Below, piece by piece: positions 24,510-36,419 of a DNA stretch of 64,000 nucleotides. Under the pieces are notes generated by a model, which did not search any database, was not told where the DNA came from, and was given only the letters and a program-made list of their open reading frames with translations. The position numbers were made by a program, and so were the translations under genes. Location of the stretch: NCBI GenBank assembly GCA_030848705.1, contig CM061244.1, positions 108,831,111 to 108,895,110 on the forward strand, in the 5' to 3' direction. Each line of letters starts with the position of its first letter. Position 1 is the stretch's first letter. The stretch comes from Heracleum sosnowskyi (lineage: Eukaryota; Streptophyta; Magnoliopsida; Apiales; Apiaceae).

Positions 24510-27161
24510 TCATGCTAAGTGAGCTAATATTACCAGACAGCTGTAAGCAGCTTGTTGTCTAGACATTGCACATGCCAATTTCCCTCTATACTTGCGAACA
24601 TCAACATCTATACCTTGTTCATCTGCTGTCAGCTTGCTAGCAGGAGTCATTGGTGTTGATTTCGGCTTGATATTTTCAAATCCAAATCTTTTGAGTAGAT
24701 TCTTGATATACTTGGATTGATGCACATAAATACCCTCTGGAGTTTGCTTAATTTGAAGACCCAAAAAGTAGTTGAGCTCTCCCATCATGCTCATGTCAAA
24801 CTCACTATGCATACACTTAGAAAACCACTTACACATAGCATCATTAGTAGATCCAAAAATAATATCATCCACATATATTTGTACAACTAAAATATCAGTA
24901 CCATTATGTTTAGTAAATAATGTGGGATCAATTTTACCTCGAATGAATCCATTTTTGATCAAAAACTTACTTAACCTTTCGTACCATGATCTAGGAGCTT
25001 GCCGCAATCCATATAATGCCTTCTTCAATTTGAAAACATGATTTGGAAATTGTTCATTCTCAAAACCAGGGGGTTGCTTGACATAAACTTCTTCCTTTAA
25101 GAATCCATTAAGAAATGCACTTTTCACGTCCATTTGATGTAGCTTGATCTTCTTGAAGCACGCAAATGAAAGTAGCATCCGTATTGATTCAAGCCTTGCA
25201 ACCGGGGCATAAGTTTCCTCAAAATCTATTCCTTCTTGTTGATTGTATCCTTGTGCAACTAGTCTTGCTTTGTTTCGAGTAACCGTACCAAATTCATCAA
25301 CTTTGTTCTTGAAGACCCATTTAGTACCAATGATTGAAGCATCTTTAGGTGGCTCCACAAGTTCCCAAACATCACATCTTTCAAACTGATTGAGTTCTTC
25401 TTGCATTGCCATGATCCAATTCTCATCTTGAAGTGCTTCTTTAACATTCTTTGGTTCCTCTTGAGCTAGAAAGGCTGCAAATGCACAAAAGTTGGCTTGA
25501 CCCTTCCTTGTCGTGATGCCTTCTGATTTATCACCAATGATCAACTCTGGAGGATGGTTCTTCACTGTTCTTGTTGATTTTGGCAAAGAATGTTGAGCTA
25601 TGACTTCCTCATGTACTCGAATTCGCTTGGATGGAGGAGAAACTTCACCACCTTCATATATAGGCATCTTTTCTTGTGATCTTTGACCTCTTGGACCTTC
25701 CAAGGTGAGCTTTGACAACTTAGCAATAGTTTCATCTACTGGAGAAGAGGTTTCAGTTTGCTTTTCAGCTGCTGTAGTTGTCTCAGGCTGGTTGGCAGCT
25801 TGCTGCGATACAGTATTTGTCACTGGCAGCTGGCTGTCATCACCTGCACCTGCAATATCTTCCTCATCTCTTGACAGATCAACATTAGACTCTTGAAATG
25901 AAACATCTATAGACTCTTCAACAATACGTTTAGATGTATTATACACTCTATAAGCACGACTTGTTAAAGAATAACCCAAAAATATTGCTTCATAAGATTT
26001 AGCATCGAATTTACCATCTCTATCAATAGTTTTGAGTACAAAGCACCTGGAGCCAAAAACTTTGAAATATCCAATGTTTGGCTTCTTATTCCTCAACAAT
26101 TCATAGGGAGTTTTGTTGAGAATAGGCCTGATAAGCACTCTGTTCAGAACATAGCTTGCTGTGTTGACTGCTTCTGCCCAGAAACTCCTTGGCAGCTTGC
26201 TCTCTTGCAGCAAAGTCCTCGCAGTTTCTTGCAAAGATCTGTTCTTTCTTTCCACAACTCCGTTTTGCTGTGGGGTTCTTGGAGCAGAGAATTCATGTGT
26301 AATACCTCTTTCTTCACAATAATCAATGAAGCCTTTTGAGATGAATTCACCTCCTCTATCACTTCTTATACCTATAAGTCTTGTATTCAACTTGTTCTCA
26401 AGTAAAGTAATTAGCTTCTCAAATTCACTAAAAGCACAATCTTTAGTACGAAGAAACAATACCCATGTATATCTAGAATAATCATCAACAATAACAAATG
26501 CATATTGTTTACCTCCAATGCTTTTATATGCTTCCGGACCAAATAAATCCAAATGGAGAAGCTCTAAAGGTTTAGAAGATGATACCATTGTCTTTGACTT
26601 ATGTGGAGTCCTGATTTGTTTGCCTAATTGACAAGCCGAACAGGTTTCCGTCTTGACATACTTCAATTTGGGTAGTCCTCTAACTAGCTTCTTTGTAGAC
26701 AGCTTGCTGAGTAAGTCCATATGAGCATGTCCTAGCCTTCTATGCCAAAGATCTGGGTTTGTATCAACAGTAGCTAAACAGCAGCCTACTTCCTGCATCT
26801 CAAAGTCCAACATATATATATTTCCTTCCCTTCTAGCAACTAGGGGGACTTTGTTAGTACCAACATTAATAGTACATTTCTCTTTATCAAAAACAACAGT
26901 ATGTCCATCATCATATAACTGACTTATACTAAGCAAATTATATTTAAGACCTTGAACATATTGTACTTTATCAATCGAAATGTTACTATTACCAATTGTT
27001 CATTTGCCAAGTATACGGAGTGTTTTGCTATCACCAATTGTAACACTACCACCCCATTTCATCTTGAGGCTAAGGAACTGAGATTTGTCACCACACATAT
27101 GTCTTGTACATCCACTATCCAATATCCATTGATTGGCATTTACTTTGACCACAAGACATAC
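24510..27161 (-). pseudogene. pol: Copia pol (protease, integrase, truncated RT), minus strand
   Basis: The frame opens directly after TAG 27164-27162 and reads VCLVVKVNANQW then the protease signature DSGCTRHMCG. A TGA at 27002-27000 interrupts the protease; related elements have Arg there. From 26999 the frame is open to 24510: gag-pre-integrase finger (HRRLGHAH, CSACQLGK), integrase Asp in DLFGP, Asp in DRGGEF and Glu in NGVVERKNR, an acidic linker with QQAA repeats, and RT with MDVKSAFLNG and YVDD. After KYRG the sequence jumps to an unrelated tail, KLACAMSRQQAAY. A deletion has therefore removed the last part of RT and all of RNase H. Confidence 0.93.
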
Positions 27162-27184
27162 CTACAAAACAAAGAACAAACAAC

Positions 27185-28603
27185 TCAACGTTTTGGTACC
27201 CAAATTTTGTTGGGTCCAACATGGTTAGTTGATAAAACATAAAGAACATTCAATTCAGACTTCTTGATCCACATTTGGACCACTTTAGATGCTCGATTTC
27301 CTGTTTTCCTTGTTCTGGCAGCTTGCTGCCCAGAAGCTGTCTGTCTGTTCCAGCTTGCTGGCTTAGCATTCTGACTTGGGCAATGATGTGACAAATGATC
27401 TTTCTTTCCACATTTGTAGCATATTTTCCAAGGCATAGCATAATTATATGGTATACCCTGTTTGCCTTCATAGTTAAAGGCCTTGGTCTTTGATGTAGAA
27501 GCCATTCCAAGTCCTTCTTTGTCCATAGGAACCTTTGTTTGTTTCATAATAGTCTTTAATACTTCCTCTCCTTGAACAAATTTTCCCATGCCTTTCTCAA
27601 GCTTTGAAACTTCAGCTTCTAATTCCTTTATCTTCTCAGCTTGTTGAGTAGCTTCAATTGAGATGGATTCTCGGATTTTAAAAGTTTCAAGACATACATC
27701 TCTTGCTTCAATTTCTGCACGCAGCTCGCTGAGTTCCTTCATCAATGTATCATTTCTTTTGAGAAGTAATTTGTTGAACCCCTCAAGTTGTGTTAGCTTT
27801 CCCTTGAGGTCAGAAATGAGATCTTCATGATTGCTTGATGGAGTCTTTTCAGCTATTAGCTCAGAGATCATCTTTCGAAGAGAAGCATTTTTCTTTTCAA
27901 GCTTATTATTTTCATTCTTCAATTCCATGAACTCCATAATAGATATATTATTATGTTCCTGCATGGTTAGTGATTCTAATATAACATTTTCAGAAGATAT
28001 ATTAAACTGAAATGATTTTACCGCACTAGATTCAACATCTGAGTCCGAATGTGATACATCACTATCTACAAGGACTTCTTCGGTGTTTCCTCGAACCATA
28101 TCATCATCAATGCCAACCAATGCAATATTTAGCATATCTTCGCTTGAGTCTTCATTGGAATTAAATTCCTCTTCACTCCAAGTGATTTGAGCCTTTGCTT
28201 TGTTTTCGTCTCTTGAGGCAGCTTGCTGGTTTGACTTGAAACATACATCCTTTGATTTTGTTGTAGCTTTATAATGCATTTTTAAGGTATCCCATATATC
28301 CTTTGCTGTGCTACATGAAGAAACCTTGTCAAAATCTGAATTTGAAAGACCACATATTAGTGTGTACCTTGCTCTTCCATCATAGCTTGTTTTCATCAAT
28401 TCTGCCTCGGTAAGATCATCAACATCTTTTGGCTTGCCATTATTATCCAAAAAAGTGAATGGACCGTCCTTAACGACTCTCCACTCAAATGGATTTCTGC
28501 TCAAGAACACCTTCATCTTTAGTCTCCATAAATCATAATTTTCTGCCCCATTGAGAAGTGGTGGCGTGTTTAATGATTCTCCCTCTACATAAAAGTGTGC
28601 CAT
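27185..28603 (-). CDS. gag: Copia Gag polyprotein, 472 residues, open
   Basis: This is the structural protein that packages element RNA. The ATG at 28603 lies about 43 bases downstream of the primer site region. The N-terminus (PPLLNGAENYDLWRLKMKVF) fits the plant copia gag domain (DUF4219/UBN2 type). A long coiled-coil stretch with many Glu, Lys and Leu follows (about residues 220-345). There is one zinc knuckle, CYKCGKKDHLSHHC (CX2CX4HX4C, about residue 393). The C-terminus NKIWVPKR is the usual SIRE gag end. TGA at 27187-27185 closes it, and pol begins 24 bases later in another frame. The frame is undamaged, unlike pol. It is an element gene, not a host gene. Confidence 0.92.
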   Translation of the reverse strand: MAHFYVEGESLNTPPLLNGAENYDLWRLKMKVFLSRNPFEWRVVKDGPFTFLDNNGKPKDVDDLTEAELMKTSYDGRARYTLICGLSNSDFDKVSSCSTAKDIWDTLKMHYKATTKSKDVCFKSNQQAASRDENKAKAQITWSEEEFNSNEDSSEDMLNIALVGIDDDMVRGNTEEVLVDSDVSHSDSDVESSAVKSFQFNISSENVILESLTMQEHNNISIMEFMELKNENNKLEKKNASLRKMISELIAEKTPSSNHEDLISDLKGKLTQLEGFNKLLLKRNDTLMKELSELRAEIEARDVCLETFKIRESISIEATQQAEKIKELEAEVSKLEKGMGKFVQGEEVLKTIMKQTKVPMDKEGLGMASTSKTKAFNYEGKQGIPYNYAMPWKICYKCGKKDHLSHHCPSQNAKPASWNRQTASGQQAARTRKTGNRASKVVQMWIKKSELNVLYVLSTNHVGPNKIWVPKR

Positions 28604-28645
28604 AGGATCTGTACTTTCCTGTTACAGAAATGTTAGTACACCAAA

Positions 28646-28657
28646 GCTCTGATACCA
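28646..28657 (-). other. Primer binding site (tRNA-iMet)
   Basis: The minus-strand TGGTATCAGAGC lies two bases inside the 5' LTR and is complementary to the 3' end of plant initiator tRNA-Met. It is a primer site, not a tRNA gene. Confidence 0.93.
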
Positions 28658-28659
28658 AA

Positions 28660-29904
28660 TGAGAATCAACACCTAGAGGGGAGGGGTGAATAGGTGTTAT
28701 GACTAACAATGACCGATTTTAATTATTACCAAGTTATGTGACTGAAAAAGCAAAAATCAGTCTGTTTTTGCTGTCTGGCAGCTTACTGAGTTTACAAAAT
28801 ATAGAGTGGCAGCTAGCTACGTTGTTCACAGCAGTATAGAAAATGTGCAGAAAATAAAGAACACACATCAATTTTAGCCAGGTTCGACCCCTATCTCCTA
28901 TAGGTCTACGTCCTGGTCCTTTACCAACACGGCAAAGGAATATATTATTGATCAAAGTGAATTACAACTACACAATACAATAATATATCTCCCTGAACTC
29001 CCTGTTACTGTTAGCAGCTTGCTGAAACACCTTGTTCCTTGAACACAGCTCTCTAAGTACTATACTAATCCAAGTATAAACTCCTCTAGCTATCAAGTTC
29101 CTTGAACCCTTGTTTCCCAAGCTCACAAAACCAGCAACTACCAACTTACAAGTTGAACAATACAAAGATATAAAGAATTACAACCAAAACTATGAACTCT
29201 AATCAAGAATATATATCGTATAATATATAAGAGCTCAAGTATGTAAAGATTTTGCAAATCAGCCTTTGATAGTACTTGTGTTTTCTTTAAAACGTTGTCC
29301 AACAACTGAGAATGAAAACCACACAAGTATTTATATAATGAACAAATGATTTTGAATTAATCTAACAACCAACGGTCTTGACTACCAAGTCTCACGTTTT
29401 TGTTCCTTGATTAATTCAAGCCCAACGTTCATGAAAGTAACGTTTAGAAACCAGAAAAATAGAGAGAATAAGAACGTTTAGAAGACACGTTCAACTGGTT
29501 TGAAAACCCTAATAAAATAGAAGTCGTTAAAAGATAAAACGTTTATAAACAACTTCCTATAATATAGGAATTATATATATATGAAAATAAATTCGAAATT
29601 ATTTGAGCCCATATATATATATACACCATATATAACTGATAGAGTCCTTACAAAACGTTTCCTAGAAGATTTCCTATAAATTAGGACTGAAACTCTATCT
29701 GCTGGAAGTGTTGTCAGCTTGCTGCCTGCGTACAAAATTACTCTGCCAGCTTTCTGCCTGCAAAGAAAATAAATCTGCCACCTAGCTGCTACAACATGTT
29801 TTGTTAGAAAATACACAGTATTTATCTCCTGCAAAACCATGTTAGTACAACATACTTAACCCAGCTTACTGCTATAGTGTTATCATCAAAATACCAGGGT
29901 TTCA
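28660..29904 (-). repeat. 5' LTR of the minus-strand SIRE-type element (1245 bp)
   Basis: It has the same termini and length as the 3' LTR at 22968-24212. It should contain the promoter, but the AT-rich sequence offers several TATA-like stretches (for example near 29610-29640) and I cannot choose one. Confidence 0.95.
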
Positions 29905-31264
29905 CAGAAGAGGCCAAACTTTTTAAACCTATATACATTGTAAATTATTAAATTCAAAACTTTAAAAGTTTGTTAATCAATTAGTATAATACTTTTCTGA
30001 AAAATCATACTTTACAAAAAATATTATCAAATAACATATGTCTGCAAGAAAAAATAAAAAAATTCTTATTTTTTCAAAAAAACCTATAAATTTTAATATG
30101 TTGTTGATAGATTCAAACCTTAGATTATTCTACATGATAATTTTACTGTTATATCTAACGTTTTTCAACAATTTAATTTGAAAAATTCAACGATTATGGA
30201 TTGAGTACCAAACTTAACTTATAAGGAAACTTTCATTATTTAGTCTTTAATATAATAACATAGATATTTACCGGATATACTATAAAAAATGAAATTTATA
30301 CAGAATTTTGATCACAGTGTACTACTTTAAAAGAAGAACTATTACAAAAAAATTATATTTTAATTGATAATTTATTTTCTCAAAAGTTCAAAGTTTCCTC
30401 ATTTTTAACATATTACAAAAAAGAGTATATTATATTTTAGCAATAAATATTTAAAAAAATTATAAATTATAAATATTATAAATATTAAGAAAAATTAATG
30501 ATGTTATCATGGTAGTTTGGTCCTAAATACCGCCAAAACATTCTCAACCGTTAGATCCAATACTTTTAAAAATACATGATCAAGATTATATCATATAAAA
30601 AGAAGTTATTATCTAAAAATGATATAAGTTAAAAGATATTATAATAGGATTGGATTTTCTAAAAAGTCAAAACATAAAAATAGTTGTAATTAAATAAGGA
30701 AACTCATTTAATACCAAAATAATAAAAATCGTTTGATGTTAAATAGATAGGTGAAAACCGTTAGATTTAACATTAAAAACTGTATTTGGTTAATAAAGGG
30801 TATTCTAATAATCTAAACTACATATAAATAGATTTCCTAAATCGAATAGAATTCTCAACATTAAATTTCGTCACTTTATTCTCTTTTTAGTTTTAGAATA
30901 GTTTTTAATTGAAAAAGAAATATTAAACCACAACTTAATTAAAGATTATTTTGTGAATTTCATGTGGACTATAAAATTGGCAAAATCTAATTTTTATAAC
31001 TCAATATAAACAAATATTAAATTGAGCGTGTAAAATATAATAAATATCAAATTTTTAACTATAATTTTTTTGGCTAAGTCTTTTTTAACAATAATTTAAT
31101 CATGTAAACTAATAACTTTTAAATATTAAAATATTCATAAATAAATATAATTATAAATATTAAAAAAACAATCGTGTGTTGCATGGTTAATAAAAATATA
31201 ATTATAAACAAAATAATTATAAATAAAATTTAAGTAACCGTGTATCGCACGGGCTATAAGCTAG

Positions 31265-32325
31265 TATGGATAATGCGTATACAAAGTGTGCTTTTGGGCA
31301 CAATTTGCGCGGACTGATATATTGAGAGTTCAAAGTGTTAGAATGGGCTTTCACCCTAATTGCATGGTGTATTTGAAAATTTATTCTATTTCTGATAAAA
31401 CTTATAAATAGATGTCTAACATATAAATTCGACCTATTATACTATATATAAATTTAAATGCCTATTCCACTTCAAATATAACCTTGGTTTACATTTCTTC
31501 CGTACAAATTCAAACTCCTCAGTAAATTCAAATTCAAATCGTCTACATATGTTAAAATATATTTTTATTATTTATTAGTATTTAAATTTTTAAAACATTA
31601 TAAAAAATAGATTGAGATGACAAATAAATTTAGTTTATGGTGAACTAAAATGTGCTTCGCGGCGGCGTTATTATATATTTTTTAAAATATAAAAATTTCG
31701 TATTTGGAAAAAAGTAACGAACAAATAATCACAACATTATTTAATGACTTAAAAAGATATTGTTTTTTACTCGATTCTTAAATAAATGATAATTTTTTAT
31801 ATATTATTGTTAAAAATTTTACATATTTTTTTAGTAGTTAACAGTTAACACACGCTACTTTTCTTTATAATAAGCAGTCCTTGTGTACTTCCTATCAAGT
31901 TATTTATCGTTATTTTAATTTATAGAGAACTCCACAAAGGCTTAAAATTAGAATTCTTATGAATGAAACGGAATATCATACCCACTGAATCGTCCTCTTG
32001 TTGTACTAATTTCTTCCTGACAAATCGTTCTTTTGTTATTTTGCAAATCTCGTATTGACATTTCACTAAAAAGACATTTATGAAAACATATTTTTTTTCT
32101 TAAGTTTTTGGCAAATAATAAATTATTAAAAGAAAAGTTGCAAAACCATGACTGATAAAAACCTCACACGGAACAAATTGATGGTCAATTAATATATTCT
32201 AATATTTCTATTGTTTAACTATTTTAATATTATGGTCAATTGATGGTTCGAAGACCATTAAATGTTTACAGATTGCGAGGCAAACGGGGTGCCCGCATCC
32301 CCAAAAGAAAGTAGTTGAAATAAAT
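31265..32325. other. AT-rich sequence, no gene seen
   Basis: It begins with the continuation of the ATGCGTAT fragment (31268). At 31420-31560 it contains copies of the AAATTCGAAC-type repeat seen near 16556-16930, with GTGCTTCGCGGCGGCG at about 31652. The rest to the end of the antisense gene at 32326 is featureless. Confidence 0.5.
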
Positions 32326-35069
32326 TTAAGCCTGAGGAGTCTCCTCATTGGCCCCATGATCAAGCTGAGACTCCGGTGCGAGCCGGGCCTCTTCAGCGGT
32401 GCGAGCCTCCGCTACAGCCGCGGCCTCCCCCTCCATCTCTTTGTGGAGCTTCTCAGCGTAGTTAACAGTGGCAGCACCTAGAGGACTCCAATCGAACTCA
32501 GGGACCTTCGCCATGAAGCCCTTCATGAAGTTCTTGGATCCTAGGGCCCTTGCATCTTTGACCTCTTCATCCCGGCTCGCTTCTAACGCTGAGAATTTGG
32601 CTTCAAACTCAGCACCCTGGGCAACCATTTTAGCCTCGAGCTCAGTAACTTGGGTTTGTAGAAGATTGTTTTGGGAGGTGGCCTCAGCTAGAACCGTGGA
32701 ATGCTCCCCATTCATCTTTTTCATAAGTGCTCTAGACTCGCGCAGGTCCTTTTCAAGGCTTGTAGTCGCATCGAGAATGCTTTTCTTGGATTCTTCAACC
32801 AAGGCCACATTGGCCCTCCTCGCTTCGTCAAGCTTATTCTTTAAAATTCTGTTATCTTTATCCAGACGGGCAGAGGCCTGACCCATTGAGTGAAGCTCCA
32901 TGTGTCTATTGATCTGCCTCATAAACACCTCGGTTGTGGCCTTGGTGAGAGCATCATTATTGGCTTCAAACGAGCCTGAAGTCCATGCCCTTAAATAACT
33001 CTCGGAAATGTGTGGGACTCCGAGTCGAACCAGAGTACTGGCCACAACGTTTCCTTGAGGATTTGGAGGGAGATCCTTGCGAGCCCGTTTCGCTGCATCA
33101 ACTTCAGGAGCGGTGTCCTTGGATTGATTGGTCTTCCTTTTGTGCGGAGAGGCCCCCCCAGTAGCCAAATGTTCAGTGAGAGTAGTCCTGAATCGGGGAG
33201 GGATTTCTTTTGTTCGAGGAGCAACCTTGTTTTAACCCTCTGCATGCGAGCCTGTTTGGCTGACATAAGGAACGGTGCGAGCCTGAACCTCTTGCTCATC
33301 TAAGAATGGAGGAGGAGAAATTGCCATTTCTAAAATAAAACAAAGACAAAAGAGTTAGTTAATACACAATAAATAAAGGTGCCAAAGTAAAGTAGCGACG
33401 CGAGCTGAGGGCTCGCATCGAATGAAACTTACCTTTTCTTTTCCTCCTATATTTCTTGCTAGGAGTCAACCTAGTCCTTTCTTTTAAGAAGCCATACTCG
33501 ACGAGATTGGCAGTAATAATCAATTTTCTAATATTCCGTTCTGAGACAAGAATCTTTAGGAGATTATTAGCGTTTAACTTCTCTTGACCTTGCAAAGATG
33601 TTCTCACGGGAGGTTCTGAATGAATAGAAATAAACTATAAGCACGGTGCGAGCTCAAAGAGCGATGCGAGGTGACAAAGAAACGATGCGAGCTCAAATGA
33701 AATACTTACCAGGATCGTAGTAGAAATGAGTTTGGACTCGAGGAACTTCGTGAACATAGAAGAAAGGGTCTTTCCATTTGCCTGAGTTGCTTGGGCCCCC
33801 AAAGATTAACTTTTTCTTATTGTAGTGAGGCTAGACAGAAAGGTAGAAGTAGCCGAACTCGGCCGAGTGCTTTAAATTTAAGAAGTACCCAAGTTGCCTG
33901 GCGGTGAGAGTAGGGTAGCCTTGTCTTTTGTAGAGAATATACAAAGCAATGGCAGACCTGTAGCCGTTAGGGTTGATTTGTAACGGGGCGAGCCCATAAT
34001 ACTCCAAGATTTCTTGAATGAAAGGATGGAGGGGTGCAGAAATACCCAGCTTTAACAGGAAAGATGAAAGGACCATGTGAGGCGCCCGTCCTCCATTTTC
34101 TGGATGATTAAAATGATAACACCTCATATGCGGTGCGGGCATGATTATACGACCCTCTGGCCTGAACTGCTCCACGAGGTCGTGTAAGGAATCCTCAGTT
34201 AACGAGGTGGACATATCTCGACAAGCTAGAATCTTCCCATCCTCATGAAAGGAAGATGAGCTCTCGTCGTCATCTGGAATTATGCGTTTTTTGAGAAAAA
34301 CCACTCCTTCGAGCTCGGGCTGTTGGATGGGTTCATGTGGAACAGGAGACGGTTCGGGGACGTAAGCATATTTGTAGAAATCCACCTCTCTGGATACATC
34401 TGCTATTTCCTCACTAGCAGGACTGTCATATTACCAATGCGAGCTTGTATCTTCATCCTCATCATTCTGTTCGAACTCGTCTTGAGGAGATGCGATACGA
34501 GCCACAGCTTTTCCTTTGGTTTTAGCATAGAATGCGCTCCCTAGGGAATTATCTGTGGATGACTCTGAAATTTTAATAGGGAGATTGGCAGAAGCTGGTG
34601 CGAGGTGAAGCCTTGCCTCTCTTTCTCGACGCAGCTGATTTATACGAGCATTGGCCTCCTCTTCGCTCAACGGTGGCAACGGACGGTTAAAAAAATCATC
34701 AAGATCAAACGAGCTGGAAGCACTTGGCCCTGTTTTCTTTCTTCTCCATGAATACAGATCTTTTTCCCTATTATAGTTTTCTGGAGCTGAGTTGGGATCG
34801 AGTTGGAGTCCCAACGAGCTGGAACCACTAGCTCGCATCGCACTCTCTACCCTTGCGATTTTGACCGCCCCTTCTGGAGTAATGGCTGAGTTGGGAGAGA
34901 TAGGCTGGCTTAAACGACTCGAAATGGATGTTAATTCACGCTGGAATTCCTTGGAACCTCTAAGCTCAGGAGGATATTGATTCAAGGGAGATGGGGTGGC
35001 AGAAGAACGAGCCGGGCTCGGTGTCTTATCAAGCGAACTAGCAGACATGGATGGGGTCGCACTCGACAT
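32326..35069 (-). pseudogene. Antisense three-exon ORF of a Tat-like Ty3/gypsy element, three premature stops
   Basis: Exon 1 is 35069-33710 (ATG at 35069, donor GTAAGT), exon 2 is 33615-33433 (acceptor TTCATTCAG, donor GTAAGT), and exon 3 is 33329-32326 (acceptor TTTTATTTTAG). All junctions are phase 1 and keep one frame, giving about 848 codons. Exon 1 has a Ser/Pro-rich start and then a conserved region (FLLKLGISAPLHPFI, EYYGLAPLQINPNGYR, GYFLNLKHSAEFGYFYLS) like the 'putative gypsy type transposon' domain (PF04195). Exon 3 is a long Ala/Glu/Lys coiled coil. In-frame stops at 34433-34431, 33833-33831 and 33234-33232 kill it. It runs opposite to the 3' LTR at 35728. Antisense extra ORFs of this kind are known in the Tat lineage. 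Confidence 0.8.
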
Positions 35070-35727
35070 CTGAAAAGGATGGTGAAAATTAGTGTGTGCC
35101 CCTAAAAAATAAAAAAAAGATAGTGAAGAATCCTAAGTGTCCTCGCCTCGCACAAACAATTAAGGTCGCTGTGTTCGATGCGAACACAGGTCTTGTTCTC
35201 ACATTGGTCCAAGGCTCAGCTCGAACCATGGTTTGAGTTCGCCTCGATAAGGGAACTCAGTTCGCAACTCGTTCAGCTCGGACAGATAATATATAGAAAC
35301 ATAAAAATACATATGAAAGAATGTTTTTTGAGATTGAAATGCTTACTTTGTGAAGGATTAGAGGATGAACTTGAAGAACTTGATGAAGTTGCAGACGAAC
35401 GCCGGGAAGTAATGATAATTCTCGTCGTGATTGATCCTTGAGCAAAATTGGACAGAGTCTCGTTACTATTTATGATAGAATGAGTTTGTGAAAGGAAATT
35501 CTGAGGTATTTATAGAGGATAGGAGAGAGAATACAGGGGACACGTGTCCGAATGTGAATGGATGGCACGTTTTTTTATGAACAGCTGTAAAACGATTGGG
35601 TGAACACGCGTCTAACAGTAGTAAGCGAACTGGATACTATGCGAGCTGGGAATCGGGCTCGCACCGTATTATTGGGAGCAAATGAAAATTCCTTATCTGA
35701 TATTACTAAGGAATTTTGGGGGGTAGT
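35070..35727 (+). other. Internal non-coding part of the Tat-like remnant, ending in a polypurine tract
   Basis: It probably holds the promoter of the antisense gene on the minus strand. On the plus strand it ends with TTTTGGGGGGTAGT (35714-35727) next to the LTR, a polypurine tract that fixes the element's orientation as plus. Copies of GCGAGCT/GCTCGCA continue here (near 35165, 35640 and 35655). Confidence 0.65.
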
Positions 35728-36234
35728 TGTTATACTAGATTTTTGGTAATGGGCCCTAGACAGGTCCCTAAGTGATTTGGGCCTAGGGAATGAATTATAT
35801 TTTGGAAAGATTGGTGTGAACTGGAATTAGGGCTCGCACCGTGAGCTATGTTGAGCCCAAAATCCTTTTAAGGATGGTGGGCTCGCTTCGCTAAAATGAA
35901 TATTGGACTCTCTTTCTTATGAGTTCACCATGATGAGCTCGCATCTTCATTACTGGACTCTCACTATAAGCTTATGGGCTATCACCATTATGAAGTAATG
36001 GGCTCGTGTTACTTATCAGAAATGAGGATGATTGAACATAGGTGAGCTCGCACCACTTGAACTATGAAAATATGATTTGAGCGATGCGAGCCTGGCCAGC
36101 TCGCATCGTGGGTGAAGCCCAAAATATTGAAATTCCTGTTTATGGAATGTTTCTTGGTTGACACGGGACAAACCTACAATCATGGAAAGAAATGCGGAGA
36201 TGCCGCGAGATTGTAGAAAAACGTGTAAGACCGG

Positions 36235-36329
36235 ACTATTTATGGGAACATGAAGTGGATTGATAATCCTTGAACTATTTATGGGAACATGAGGTGGATT
36301 GATAATCCTTGAACTATTTATGGGAATGT
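36235..36329 (+). repeat. 39-bp tandem repeat, 2.4 copies, in the Tat-like LTR
   Basis: Units start ACTATTTATGGGAACATGA at 36235, 36274 and 36313 (last one partial). The first two differ by one base. They lie about 80-180 bases upstream of the TATA box, where LTR enhancers are often repeated. Confidence 0.9.
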
Positions 36330-36411
36330 AAATCCTGATTATTTTATGGGCTTGGGCTGAATGGGCTTATTCAATGACTTGTTCTCCAAGAACTACGTGA
36401 GGCTTGATCCA

Positions 36412-36419
36412 TATATAAA
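36412..36419 (+). promoter_or_regulatory. TATA box of the Tat-like LTR
   Basis: TATATAAA in CCATATATAAAGGGG, in the right third of the LTR where the U3/R border is expected. Confidence 0.7.

Larger units (their letters stand above)
22968..29904 (-). mobile_element. Complete SIRE-type Ty1/copia element, minus strand, RNase H deleted
   Basis: It has two 1245-bp LTRs, target duplication CAGAA at 22963-22967 and 29905-29909, a tRNA-iMet primer site, gag, a protease-integrase-RT frame, and polypurine tracts. By eye the LTRs differ at about five positions (near 23131, 23169, 23427, 23970 and 24085 against their partners), about 99.6 percent identity, so the insertion is recent. The internal part is only 4.4 kb because RNase H and the end of RT are gone, and no post-pol ORF remains. 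The protease region has a stop. It could move only in trans. Confidence 0.95.
22200..31264 (+). mobile_element. Non-autonomous Helitron split by a retrotransposon
   Basis: The 5' end TCCTTATATATAATAATCAT follows an A (22199). The 3' end has the hairpin CCGTGTATCGCACGG (31238-31252) and then GCTATAAGCTAG (ending 31264) before T. The element's own sequence is 22200-22967 plus 29905-31264, about 2.1 kb, and the 6.9-kb SIRE-type element lies between. The segment 29997-31264 is nearly identical to 39297-42148 once two solo LTRs there are removed. No protein is encoded. Confidence 0.7.

Noticed and set aside
24772..25041. Plus-strand open frame inside the RT region
   Set aside because: It is the reverse strand of the RT-coding sequence of the minus-strand element.
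28646..28657. tRNA-Met-like sequence
   Set aside because: Only the 12-base complement of the tRNA 3' end is present, as a primer site. There is no cloverleaf. The same holds at 42655-42666.
32468..32881. Plus-strand 137-residue open frame
   Set aside because: It is antisense to the coiled-coil exon of the minus-strand gene, with no start context or motif of its own.
36235..36329. Spaced repeats resembling a CRISPR-like array
   Set aside because: Units are contiguous with no unique spacers, in a plant LTR. It is an ordinary tandem repeat.
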